A stretch of DNA of 64,000 nt, taken from NCBI GenBank assembly GCA_964530325.1, contig CAZHAX010000007.1, forward strand, positions 62,001 to 126,000. Direction: 5' to 3'. The DNA is from CAZHAX01 sp964530325 (GTDB taxonomy: Bacteria > Chloroflexota > Anaerolineae > B4-G1). Numbering within the stretch: the first letter of the stretch is position 1; each line of letters opens with the position of its first letter. Shown here piece by piece: positions 24,975 to 32,631 of this stretch. Made by a program: the position numbers and the translations under genes. The notes beneath the pieces are model-generated. The model was given only the letters and a program-made list of their open reading frames with translations. It was not told where the DNA came from and ran no database searches.

Positions 24975-26282
24975 TCAGGCGCTGGGCGAGACTTGCTCTG
25001 CTGCCTGGAGGAGAGCCTGGGCGACGACGAGCGACGCCTCCGCCAGGGGCGCCGCGGGATCGCTAATGGCTATCGGGAGGCGGCTGGCGAGTGCCCGCGC
25101 CTGGGCCGGGTCGTAGGGGAGCGAACCGAGGATCGGGATCTTGAGAGCGCGCTCGATGGCAACCGTAGCCGCACTGCCGCCTGGCACAGTCTGGTTGAGT
25201 ACGGCCCGGAACTTGCCTTCCCAGTTCTTCAGGACGCGCAGAGTGCCGACGGCTGCCTGTATCGAAGGAGCGTCGCCTTCGACGATTAGCGCAACGACGG
25301 AGGCTGCCTGGAGCATGGCTAGCGCTGCCCCGTTCACCACAGGTGGCGCGTCGATGACGACGACCTCGAATCGCTGCTGCAGGGCGGCGAGCACCGCCGC
25401 TGCGGAGGCGCGTGGGAAGCCTCCCGCCGCCACCGGGAAAATGGGAGAGGCGAGCACGTGCAGGCCGGAGTCGTGCTGGAGCAGATGTGTGCCGATCGCT
25501 GCAGCGTCCAAGTTGCCGGCCTTGATCAGACCGGACCAGTTGGGCTGTGGGCGCAGGCCGAGCTGCAGGGCTACGTGTCCCGAAGAGGGGCACAGGTCGA
25601 CGAGGCAGGTGGCGATGCCGCGCTTGGCCAGCGTTGCTCCCAGGTTCACAGCCAGCGTGGTCACGCCAACTCCCCCACGCAAGCTGAGCAGAGCTATTGT
25701 TGCCTTTCCGCCCCCGCCTGCCGGGGTCTCGATCAACGAGTCTGGCACGCGAATCGTCACCGAAGGAGTCTCGGGCGGGGTCTCCGGAATGGGCTCGGGA
25801 GTGACCTGTGGCGCGGTCACGGGTGGCTCAGCGGCTGGCTGCGTGCGCACTGGAGCGGGCGCAGGCTCGCCAATGATGGGCGGCGGCTGCGGGGCGGGCG
25901 CTGCCGCGGCGACACCCGGTGAAATCAGGCTGTTGACCCGGGCGAGCAGCTCTTCCATCTCCACCGGCTTCACCATGTAGTCGTCAGCGCCCGCGTCGAG
26001 CGCCGCGTCACGATCCACCGGCTGTCCCCGCGCTGTGAGCACGATGATGGGCAAGGTGGCCGTCGCGCTGTCCGCGCGCAGCTGGCGGCAGATCTCGTAC
26101 CCGGTCACGCGCGGCATCATCACGTCCACTATTGCCAGGTCGGGAGGATCCGCCAGGGCGGCTGCCAGTCCCTCGGCGCCATCCGCGCTCAGTATCGCCT
26201 CGTGGCCTCCCTGCTCCTCGAGGAGCAGGCGGATCATCTCCAGAAGCTCGGTATTGTCGTCTATGACGAGTATCCGTGCCAT
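24975..26282 (-). CDS. Response-regulator receiver fused to CpaE/TadZ-like ParA-family ATPase
   Basis: 435 residues. Residues 1-120 are a complete receiver domain: acidic pair IDDN, phospho-acceptor in LAIVDVMMP (about D53), Thr in LTARG and Lys in MVKPVE. A 70-residue Pro-rich linker leads to a MinD/ParA-type ATPase whose Walker A is LRGGVGVTTLA (about 198-206): the usual lysines are replaced, as in CpaE/TadZ proteins. VVVIDAPPV is the Walker B region. CpaE/TadZ proteins localise secretion or pilus machinery; here phosphorylation could control such positioning. No pilus genes are in the window. Confidence 0.85.
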   Translation of the reverse strand: MARILVIDDNTELLEMIRLLLEEQGGHEAILSADGAEGLAAALADPPDLAIVDVMMPRVTGYEICRQLRADSATATLPIIVLTARGQPVDRDAALDAGADDYMVKPVEMEELLARVNSLISPGVAAAAPAPQPPPIIGEPAPAPVRTQPAAEPPVTAPQVTPEPIPETPPETPSVTIRVPDSLIETPAGGGGKATIALLSLRGGVGVTTLAVNLGATLAKRGIATCLVDLCPSSGHVALQLGLRPQPNWSGLIKAGNLDAAAIGTHLLQHDSGLHVLASPIFPVAAGGFPRASAAAVLAALQQRFEVVVIDAPPVVNGAALAMLQAASVVALIVEGDAPSIQAAVGTLRVLKNWEGKFRAVLNQTVPGGSAATVAIERALKIPILGSLPYDPAQARALASRLPIAISDPAAPLAEASLVVAQALLQAAEQVSPSA

Positions 26283-26287
26283 AGGGC

Positions 26288-26827
26288 CTACTCCTCTGTC
26301 TCCTCGTCCACATCAGTCACGAAGAAGGCCTCGATCTGGCTCTTGTTGACCAGGATCGCTCCGCCGCTGAAGGAGATGAGGGGGTTCGACGCGTTCCTCA
26401 TCTGGCCGTCGAGGACGGAGATGAAATCGTCTGTCCCAGTGGTCAACAGGGTGCGCATATCGATTGACCCCGAGAGCCTCAGGTTGCCCTCGATCTCGAA
26501 CGAAGGTACCGCGATGAAGACCCTGCGCAGCACCGTGCCGAAGTAGCTGCCGTACATATGCTCTCGAGGCATGCCGTCCTCTGCGCGGGCGGTGATGGCG
26601 GCAGTGACGTTGCTCTTGCGGAGCACCGAGGTCATGTGGCTGGCGGTGATGTCGGCCGGTCGTTCCGTGTTCGAGATGTAGGCGTCTTCGATGTTCAGGA
26701 AGTCGGTATTTGAGTCGTTGAGCTGGTCGGCCAGCTTCTTGCTGCGAACGTTCACCCGCCCGGATATGCGGTGACAGTGGGTGAAGAAGTCGGCCACCAG
26801 CCAGACTGCGCTCGCTCGATCCTGCAT
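26288..26827 (-). CDS. Conserved protein with internally duplicated domain
   Basis: 179 residues from ATG at 26827 with AGAGG eight bases upstream. Two halves of about 65 residues resemble each other: RISGRVNVRSKKLADQLNDS..DFLNIEDAYISN and EIEGNLRLSGSIDMRTLLTT..DFISVLDGQMRN. The second ends in GGAILVNKSQIEAFF. I recall similar small beta-rich proteins next to regulators in Chloroflexota, but I do not know a function. The gene ends five bases before the receiver-ParA gene, so the two products probably act together. Confidence 0.7.
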   Translation of the reverse strand: MQDRASAVWLVADFFTHCHRISGRVNVRSKKLADQLNDSNTDFLNIEDAYISNTERPADITASHMTSVLRKSNVTAAITARAEDGMPREHMYGSYFGTVLRRVFIAVPSFEIEGNLRLSGSIDMRTLLTTGTDDFISVLDGQMRNASNPLISFSGGAILVNKSQIEAFFVTDVDEETEE

Positions 26828-26846
26828 CTCCTAATCCTCTTCTTGA

Positions 26847-27512
26847 TCAGACGGGCGCCTGCTCGGCGATGGCGACGCCGGAGCTTGTGCCAATACGGCT
26901 TGCGCCCGCTTCGATCATTGCCAGTGCGGCCTCATAGGTTCGAATGCCACCTGCAGCCTTGACCCCCATCCGGGGTCCAACCGTCTGACGCATCAACCGG
27001 ACGTCGTCCACAGTGGCGCACGAGCCGCCGAAGCCGGTCGACGTCTTGACATAGTCGGCCTGAGCGGCCTTCGCCAGAAGGCAGGCTGTGGTCTTCTGCT
27101 CTTTGTCGAGAAGCGGTGCCTCGATGATCACTTTGAGCAGAGCCCCGCCGGCGTGGCAAGCCTCTGCCAAGGCTGCGATCTCCTCCTGGACCGCGTCGTG
27201 CTGCCCAGCCTTGAGCGCCCCGAGATGGATCACCATGTCCACCTCAGTCGCTCCCTCGTCGATCGCCTGCTGTGTCTCCTGCAGCTTGATTGCGGGAGTG
27301 GCCGCGCCCAGCGGGAACCCGGCCACTGAGCACACTGCCACGCCGCTTCCGGAAAGCCGCCTAGCGGCCAACGTGACGTAGACCGGATTGATGCAAACCG
27401 CGGCGAACGCGTACTGCCGCGCCTCGTCACAAAGCCGCTCTACTTGTGAAGGAACGGCGTCGGCCTTGAGCAGCGTGTGGTCTATCAGCGAGGCTACTTC
27501 ACTCCGCTTCAA
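26847..27512 (-). CDS. deoC: Deoxyribose-phosphate aldolase DeoC
   Basis: 221 residues from TTG at 27512, which follows GGAGAG and lies downstream of a good promoter; longer upstream starts would precede the predicted transcript start. DeoC splits deoxyribose-5-phosphate to glyceraldehyde-3-phosphate and acetaldehyde. Motifs: LIDHTLLKAD, VCINPVYV, VAGFPLGA, EVDMVIHLGAL, Schiff-base lysine in DYVKTSTGFG (about 155) and VKAAGGIRT (about 184). It is the first gene of a run that goes on to signalling genes and a peptidase. Confidence 0.95.
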   Translation of the reverse strand: MKRSEVASLIDHTLLKADAVPSQVERLCDEARQYAFAAVCINPVYVTLAARRLSGSGVAVCSVAGFPLGAATPAIKLQETQQAIDEGATEVDMVIHLGALKAGQHDAVQEEIAALAEACHAGGALLKVIIEAPLLDKEQKTTACLLAKAAQADYVKTSTGFGGSCATVDDVRLMRQTVGPRMGVKAAGGIRTYEAALAMIEAGASRIGTSSGVAIAEQAPV

Positions 27513-27563
27513 TGCTGCTCTCCAAGAGCCGCGCTTAGGGGGAACACGCGGCGCGTTTGTGTC

Positions 27564-27592
27564 ATTATAGTACATGAGCGCCACGGAGGCAA
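27564..27592 (-). promoter_or_regulatory. Promoter for deoC operon
   Basis: TTGCCT (27592-27587) and TATAAT (27569-27564) separated by 17 bases on the minus strand, giving a start about 45 bases before the TTG codon of deoC. Confidence 0.75.
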
Positions 27593-27640
27593 ACAACCGG
27601 TGCAAGGTTGGAGAGGCGCCCATCAGCCCCTTCGGCCGTG

Positions 27641-27669
27641 TTGACTTTTCGCCTCCCCGCCGGTAGAAT
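27641..27669 (+). promoter_or_regulatory. Promoter for polA
   Basis: TTGACT and TAGAAT separated by 17 bases, giving a leader of about 70 bases before the polA ATG. Confidence 0.75.
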
Positions 27670-27675
27670 GATGCG

Positions 27676-27711
27676 CCAGGCGCCCCAGGCCGTGTGGCCG
27701 GGCACGCCTGG
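27676..27711 (+). other. Stem-loop in the polA leader
   Basis: Outer arms CCAGGC (27676-27681) and GCCTGG (27706-27711) and inner arms GGCC/GGCC around GTGT. It lies in the untranslated leader, upstream of the GAGGAAGG ribosome site. No T-run follows, so it is more likely a leader structure than a terminator. Confidence 0.45.
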
Positions 27712-27747
27712 CCCCCTGGTGCCCCTGTATAGTCGTAGAGGAAGGAC

Positions 27748-30522
27748 ATGACCGGCAAGAGCAAGCTGGTACTGGTGGACGGCCATTCGCTCGCCTACCG
27801 CGCCTTTCACGCCCTGCCCGAGGACATGCGCACCTCGCGGGGGGAGCTGACCAATGCTGTCTTCGGCTTCAGCTCGATGCTCCTTAATGTGCTTCGCGAC
27901 GAGGGGCCCACGCACGTCGCGGTCACCTTCGACAAGGGCGCCAGCTTCCGCGACGAGATATACCCGGAGTACAAGGCGCACCGAGAGAAGATGCCGGACG
28001 AGATGGCCTGCCAGATGGACCGTATCCGCCAGGTCGTCGAGGCCATGGGTATCCCCATCTACGAGCAGGAGGGCTACGAGGCGGACGATCTGCTGGGGAC
28101 GCTGGCCACCCAGGCTGAGGAGAAGGGCGTCGACACGCTGATCGTCACCGGCGATGCCGACCTGCTCCAGCTGGTCGACGCGCATACCCGCGTGCTGACC
28201 TCGCGGCGCCGTTTCTCGGACACCGTCGTCTACGACGAGCAGGGCGTCCGCGAGAAGTATGGTCTCGACCCCGAGCAGCTGGTCGAGTACAAGGCACTGG
28301 TGGGCGATAAGTCGGATAACATCCCTGGCGTCAGCGGCGTGGGGGAGAAGACTGCGACTTCGCTGCTGCAGCAGTACAAGGCGCTGGAGGAGATCTACAA
28401 GCACCTGGATGGCGTTCAGTCCCGCTTCCGCACGAAGCTGGAAGAGGGAGAGGAATCCGCGTACCTAAGCCGCCGTCTGGCCACGATCATCCGCGATGCG
28501 CCGGTCCAGATCGACCTCGACGCCTGCCGGGTGCAGCGCCCGGATAGCCCCGAGCTGACCAACCTCTTCCGCGAGCTGGAGTTCCGCTCCCTTCTTCAGC
28601 GGCTGCCCAGCAAGAGGCCGGAGGCGCCGGCGGGTGCGGCGCGGCAGCTCGGCTTCTTCGCCGAGCCAACAGTGGCCCCGCCCCCGCCGCAGGACGGCAG
28701 CTACGAGGTTGTAGCCGGCGCGACTGCGCTGAAGACCGTGGCCGCGGCTCTCAGCAAGGCCGCGGCGCTGACGATCGACGCGGAGACCACTCACACAGAT
28801 CCGATGCGGGCGGAATTGGTGGGCATCGCCATCTCGGACGAGCCGGAGCGCGGCTGGTATGTACCCCTGCGGGCTCCGGCCGCCGATCCGCAGCTGGCGC
28901 CGGAGACTGTGCGCCGTGAACTGGGCGGGCTTCTCGGCAACCCCGCGCTGCCCAAGTACGGCCACAACATCAAGTACGATCTGACCATTCTGGAGCGCGC
29001 CGGATTCGAGCTGCGGGGCCTGGCCTTCGACACGATGATCGCCGAGTGGCTGCTCAACCCTGCCTCCAAGAACCTGGGCCTGAAGAACCTGGCCTGGGCC
29101 CGCTTGGGTCAGGAGATGACTCCCATCACCGACCTGATCGGCAATGGCCCGGACCAGCTGACGATGGATCGGGTTCCCGTCAGCCGGGCGGGGCCGTACG
29201 CCTGTGCTGATGCGGACATGACGGGCCGCCTGGTGCGCGTCCTCGAGCCGGAGCTGAAGGAGAAGCATCTGTGGAAGCTGTTCACGGACGTGGAAATGCC
29301 CCTGATAGCGGTGCTGGCGGCGATGGAGAGGGCCGGAGTACGGCTGGACGTGACCATGCTGGCCAGCATGTCCGAGGATCTTGCCGATCGCCTTGGGGAT
29401 CTTGAGGCGCGCATATACGAGCTAGTCGGCCAGCGTTTCAACATCAATTCCACTCAGCAGCTCTCCGACGTGCTGTTCAAGCTCCTCAACCTGCCCACCC
29501 AAGGAATGCGGCGGACGAAGTCCGGCCACTACTCTACCGCCGCCGGCGTACTGGAGCGGTTGACAGGTCAGCACCCGGTCGTCGATCTGGTCCTCGAACA
29601 CAGGTCGCTCTCCAAGCTGAAGTCTACCTACGTGGACGCGCTGCCCCGCCTGGTCAATCCCGCTACCGGCCGGCTACACACGTCGTATCATCAGACGGGC
29701 ACGGTCACGGGACGTCTCAGCTCGAGCGACCCCAACCTGCAGAATATCCCTATCCGGACTGAGGTTGGCAGGCAGGTGCGCCGGGCCTTCGTGGCGGAGC
29801 AGGGCTGGAAGCTGATATCAGCCGACTACTCTCAGGTCGAGCTGCGCGTGCTGGCCCAGGTCTCCGGCGATGAAGGGCTGCTCAGCGCTTTTGCCCGAGA
29901 TGAAGACGTGCACGCCAGCACAGCGGCCGCGATCATGGGCGTGAAGCTGGGAGACGTGACATCTGAGATGCGCCGGGTGGCGAAGGCGGTCAACTTCGGC
30001 CTCTCCTACGGCCAGACCGCCTACGGGCTGGCCCAGGCCACCGGGCTGACGCAGCTGGAGGCGGAGGAGTTCATCGCCGCCTACTTCGAACGGTTCCCCA
30101 AGGTCAAGACCTATATCGAGAACACGAAGCAGCTGGCCGCGCGCCAGGGCTACGTGGAGACGCTGCTCGGGCGGCGCCGCTATTTCCCCGAGCTGATGCC
30201 CGGCAGGGAGGCGCCGCACAGTCTGCGCCAGGCTGCTGAGCGCATGGCCATCAACGCTCCGATCCAGGGCACCGCTGCGGACATCATCAAGATAGCCATG
30301 ATCCGCCTGCACGCGGCGCTGGGGAAGCGTGCTCCACGGGCACGTATGACGCTGCAGGTGCACGACGAGCTCCTGGTTGAGGCGCCGGAGAAGGAGGTCG
30401 AAGAGGCTAGTGCGCTGATGTGTGAGATCATGGAGGGGGCCTTTGAGCTGCAGGCCCCGCTCAAGGTGGACTTGAAGGTGGGCCTCAACTGGGAGGAGAT
30501 GGAGAGCTGGCGCAGCCCGTAG
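27748..30522 (+). CDS. polA: DNA polymerase I
   Basis: 924 residues with GAGGAAGG before the ATG. The 5'-nuclease domain (1-290) begins KLVLVDGHSLAYRAFHAL and has EADDLLGTLA, TGDADLLQLV and GDKSDNIPGV. The 3'-5' exonuclease domain retains its acidic residues in IDAETTHTDP, HNIKYDL and YACADAD, so proofreading is plausible. The polymerase domain shows DYSQVELRVLA (about 693), RRVAKAVNFGLSYG (about 742) and LQVHDELLVEAP (about 870). It fills gaps in repair and Okazaki fragment maturation. Full family length; own promoter. Confidence 0.97.
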   Translation: MTGKSKLVLVDGHSLAYRAFHALPEDMRTSRGELTNAVFGFSSMLLNVLRDEGPTHVAVTFDKGASFRDEIYPEYKAHREKMPDEMACQMDRIRQVVEAMGIPIYEQEGYEADDLLGTLATQAEEKGVDTLIVTGDADLLQLVDAHTRVLTSRRRFSDTVVYDEQGVREKYGLDPEQLVEYKALVGDKSDNIPGVSGVGEKTATSLLQQYKALEEIYKHLDGVQSRFRTKLEEGEESAYLSRRLATIIRDAPVQIDLDACRVQRPDSPELTNLFRELEFRSLLQRLPSKRPEAPAGAARQLGFFAEPTVAPPPPQDGSYEVVAGATALKTVAAALSKAAALTIDAETTHTDPMRAELVGIAISDEPERGWYVPLRAPAADPQLAPETVRRELGGLLGNPALPKYGHNIKYDLTILERAGFELRGLAFDTMIAEWLLNPASKNLGLKNLAWARLGQEMTPITDLIGNGPDQLTMDRVPVSRAGPYACADADMTGRLVRVLEPELKEKHLWKLFTDVEMPLIAVLAAMERAGVRLDVTMLASMSEDLADRLGDLEARIYELVGQRFNINSTQQLSDVLFKLLNLPTQGMRRTKSGHYSTAAGVLERLTGQHPVVDLVLEHRSLSKLKSTYVDALPRLVNPATGRLHTSYHQTGTVTGRLSSSDPNLQNIPIRTEVGRQVRRAFVAEQGWKLISADYSQVELRVLAQVSGDEGLLSAFARDEDVHASTAAAIMGVKLGDVTSEMRRVAKAVNFGLSYGQTAYGLAQATGLTQLEAEEFIAAYFERFPKVKTYIENTKQLAARQGYVETLLGRRRYFPELMPGREAPHSLRQAAERMAINAPIQGTAADIIKIAMIRLHAALGKRAPRARMTLQVHDELLVEAPEKEVEEASALMCEIMEGAFELQAPLKVDLKVGLNWEEMESWRSP

Positions 30523-30545
30523 GCAGCCAGAAGGAGATGATATAG

Positions 30546-32249
30546 ATGAGGCGGCCTGGGTCGTTCTCCTTGAGCAGGGTAGTGCACGGATCAGCGCTCG
30601 TGCTGATCCTGGTCACGGCCGGAGCGAGCGCGACTCCCGCGCTCGCCGACACGATCGACCTGCCTCAGGAGAACGCGTGGGCGCGCGTGACTCCGTCGGT
30701 CGTCTGGTGCGACGACGCTCAGTCCCTGGTCACGATAGAGGTACATATCGTCGGCCGGAACGATGTGGAGGCGGTCCGGGTCGAGAACGGGCCGATCAAC
30801 GTTGTTGCACTCTATGATGACGGTACCCATGGCGACGTGGCCGCCGGCGACAACGTCTTCACCCGATCAGGCGTGCAGCCATATTGCAGTCCCTATCAGA
30901 GGGAGGTGAGCCAGGAAGTAGGCGTCTGGAACCTGGGGGTGTTCCTGAGCGTCACGCTGACGGGCGGCGTCGAGGCGGCCAATCGCTATCCCGTCGCCGT
31001 CGGCATGGTCGACCCTCGCTTCAAGGACGCGTTCGAAGTGGTGCAGCTTGGCGACCGTCTATCCGCGACAGCCTATGCCTTCTTCATCGACGACAGCGCT
31101 CACGAGGTCTTCGAAGGCTACCCGGTGGCGCCTATCTACTGCGGCAAGGGCAACTACGCCGCCTATCAGAAGCTGTACAGTGTCCTGCCGGACGTCTTCG
31201 ATTTCGCGCTGGTGATGCCCGGGGAGCAGATGCTCCGTCCGGGCGACTTCGCCGAGAACACGCCCTACCACGTGACTGCCTCGAATGCCGTTCAGAACAT
31301 AGGCCTGCCCGTCGAGAACAATACTGCCCTGTTCGGCTCGGCAGGCCGGCTGAAGGGGGCCATCTACCACTCCTTCGGCAGCGTCGCCATCGTCGACCAC
31401 GAGATCGCCCACTCCTGGGGGGCCGGCATCGGCGTCTCACTGGGCCTGATCGAGGAGGGCCAGGCGGGTCGGTACCATTGGGAGGCGAACAGCGACATCG
31501 GCGGCCAGCTGGGGTACTACTACTTCTTGCCGGATGGATGGGTCGGTCACTTCGCGGACAACGGTGATGGCACCTGGAGGCTGATCACCAATGACGTCCA
31601 GGAGCCCTATGCACCGCTCGAGCTCTACATGATGGGGCTGATCCCCCCGGAGCAGGTGCCGCCGGTCCACATCCTGGAGTCACCTGACACGACCGACCAT
31701 GAACGCATCACCGCCGCTTCGGTGCGCACGGTGACGATCGAGCAGATAATCGCGGCCCAGGGCGGGGCCCGGATACCTGCCTATCCGGGCACGCAGCGGG
31801 ATTTCACCATGGCCTTCATTGTCACCGGGGAGGGACCGTTCAACGACGCTGCCTATGCCTACTTCTCGCTGCTATCCTACCTGCTCATGAGTGATGATCC
31901 TCCTCACTCGAGGACGTCGCTGGCGCCCTTCGCCTGGGCCACCGGGGGCCGGGGCACGCTCGACACGCGGCTGCCTGTCGACGCCGCTGAGCTATCCGTG
32001 CTGCCTGGCGTGGCTACTCCGACGCCCGCGCCGACGGACACGCCGACACCTGCGCCCACGCTGACACCGACGCCTACCCGGACGCCCACGGCGACCAGCC
32101 TGCCCGAAGAGGAGCCGACCCCTACCGTGACGGTCGAGGCCACGCCGGCGGAAGAACAGGGAGGGTCCGGGATCTGCAGCCCGCTGCCGCTGGGCCTGGT
32201 TGTCTGTCCCGGTCTCTTGGCGCTGATACGGAGGAAACGCCCGGGCTAG
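30546..32249 (+). CDS. Exported putative metalloprotease with C-terminal membrane anchor
   Basis: 567 residues with GAAGGAGATG ahead of the ATG; 23 bases after polA. A signal peptide (to about ALA-34) is followed by an Ig-like domain with NVVALYDDGTHGDV and an enzyme-like domain with VDHEIAHSWGA: the HEIAH at 285-289 has the zinc-peptidase HExxH pattern. A Pro/Thr repeat linker (PTPAPTDTPTPAPT) leads to a tail with two cysteines, a short hydrophobic stretch and RRKR, like sortase-independent CTERM-type anchors. It is probably surface-tethered; peptidase activity is inferred from the motif only. Confidence 0.65.
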   Translation: MRRPGSFSLSRVVHGSALVLILVTAGASATPALADTIDLPQENAWARVTPSVVWCDDAQSLVTIEVHIVGRNDVEAVRVENGPINVVALYDDGTHGDVAAGDNVFTRSGVQPYCSPYQREVSQEVGVWNLGVFLSVTLTGGVEAANRYPVAVGMVDPRFKDAFEVVQLGDRLSATAYAFFIDDSAHEVFEGYPVAPIYCGKGNYAAYQKLYSVLPDVFDFALVMPGEQMLRPGDFAENTPYHVTASNAVQNIGLPVENNTALFGSAGRLKGAIYHSFGSVAIVDHEIAHSWGAGIGVSLGLIEEGQAGRYHWEANSDIGGQLGYYYFLPDGWVGHFADNGDGTWRLITNDVQEPYAPLELYMMGLIPPEQVPPVHILESPDTTDHERITAASVRTVTIEQIIAAQGGARIPAYPGTQRDFTMAFIVTGEGPFNDAAYAYFSLLSYLLMSDDPPHSRTSLAPFAWATGGRGTLDTRLPVDAAELSVLPGVATPTPAPTDTPTPAPTLTPTPTRTPTATSLPEEEPTPTVTVEATPAEEQGGSGICSPLPLGLVVCPGLLALIRRKRPG

Positions 32250-32631
32250 CGGCGCGGCTCGCGCTGCATGGCCGAGACAGCGCGGTCGATTCGAACTAGG
32301 AGAAGGTGGAACGAAAGGTGGAAGGATAGGTGGCGCAGCCATGGCCTCGTAGTCACGGAGGCCTGGCGGTCACCTGCCGAACAGAGCTTACCAATAGGGC
32401 TGCCGGGGGAACGGAGCGCGCCCCCAACACGTTGGCGTCACTCTCCGCCGAACTGCCGGCCAACAAGGCCGGCTCCATCCTCGACGAACCTGCGTCTGTC
32501 TCCCCCTTTCCGGTGCCGTATCTCGCGGCGACATAGGGCTCTGCCTCGGCGGCGCCGCGGCTCGCGTAACAAAGCGGGCCGCTGGGCTCGTTCATGTATA
32601 CGAGGGCGCTTGTCAGCGCGGGAGGTGGGTC
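32250..32631. other. Intergenic region, 382 bases
   Basis: No convincing coding frame. It contains the 12-base tandem repeats at 32303-32338 and a perfect hairpin at 32455-32473 (GCCGGCC, loop AACAA, GGCCGGC) that lacks a T-run on either strand. No clear promoter was found; the ribosome site of the next gene (GGAGGTG) lies at its end. Confidence 0.6.
32303..32338 (+). repeat. Three 12-base tandem repeats
   Basis: AAGGTGGAACGA, AAGGTGGAAGGA and TAGGTGGCGCAG lie head to tail, with GGTGG at exactly 12-base steps (32305, 32317, 32329). Possible protein-binding site or chance purine-rich repeat. Confidence 0.5.

Noticed and set aside
32455..32473. Perfect GCCGGCC hairpin as a terminator
   Set aside because: No T-run on either side; kept only as a note in the intergenic region.
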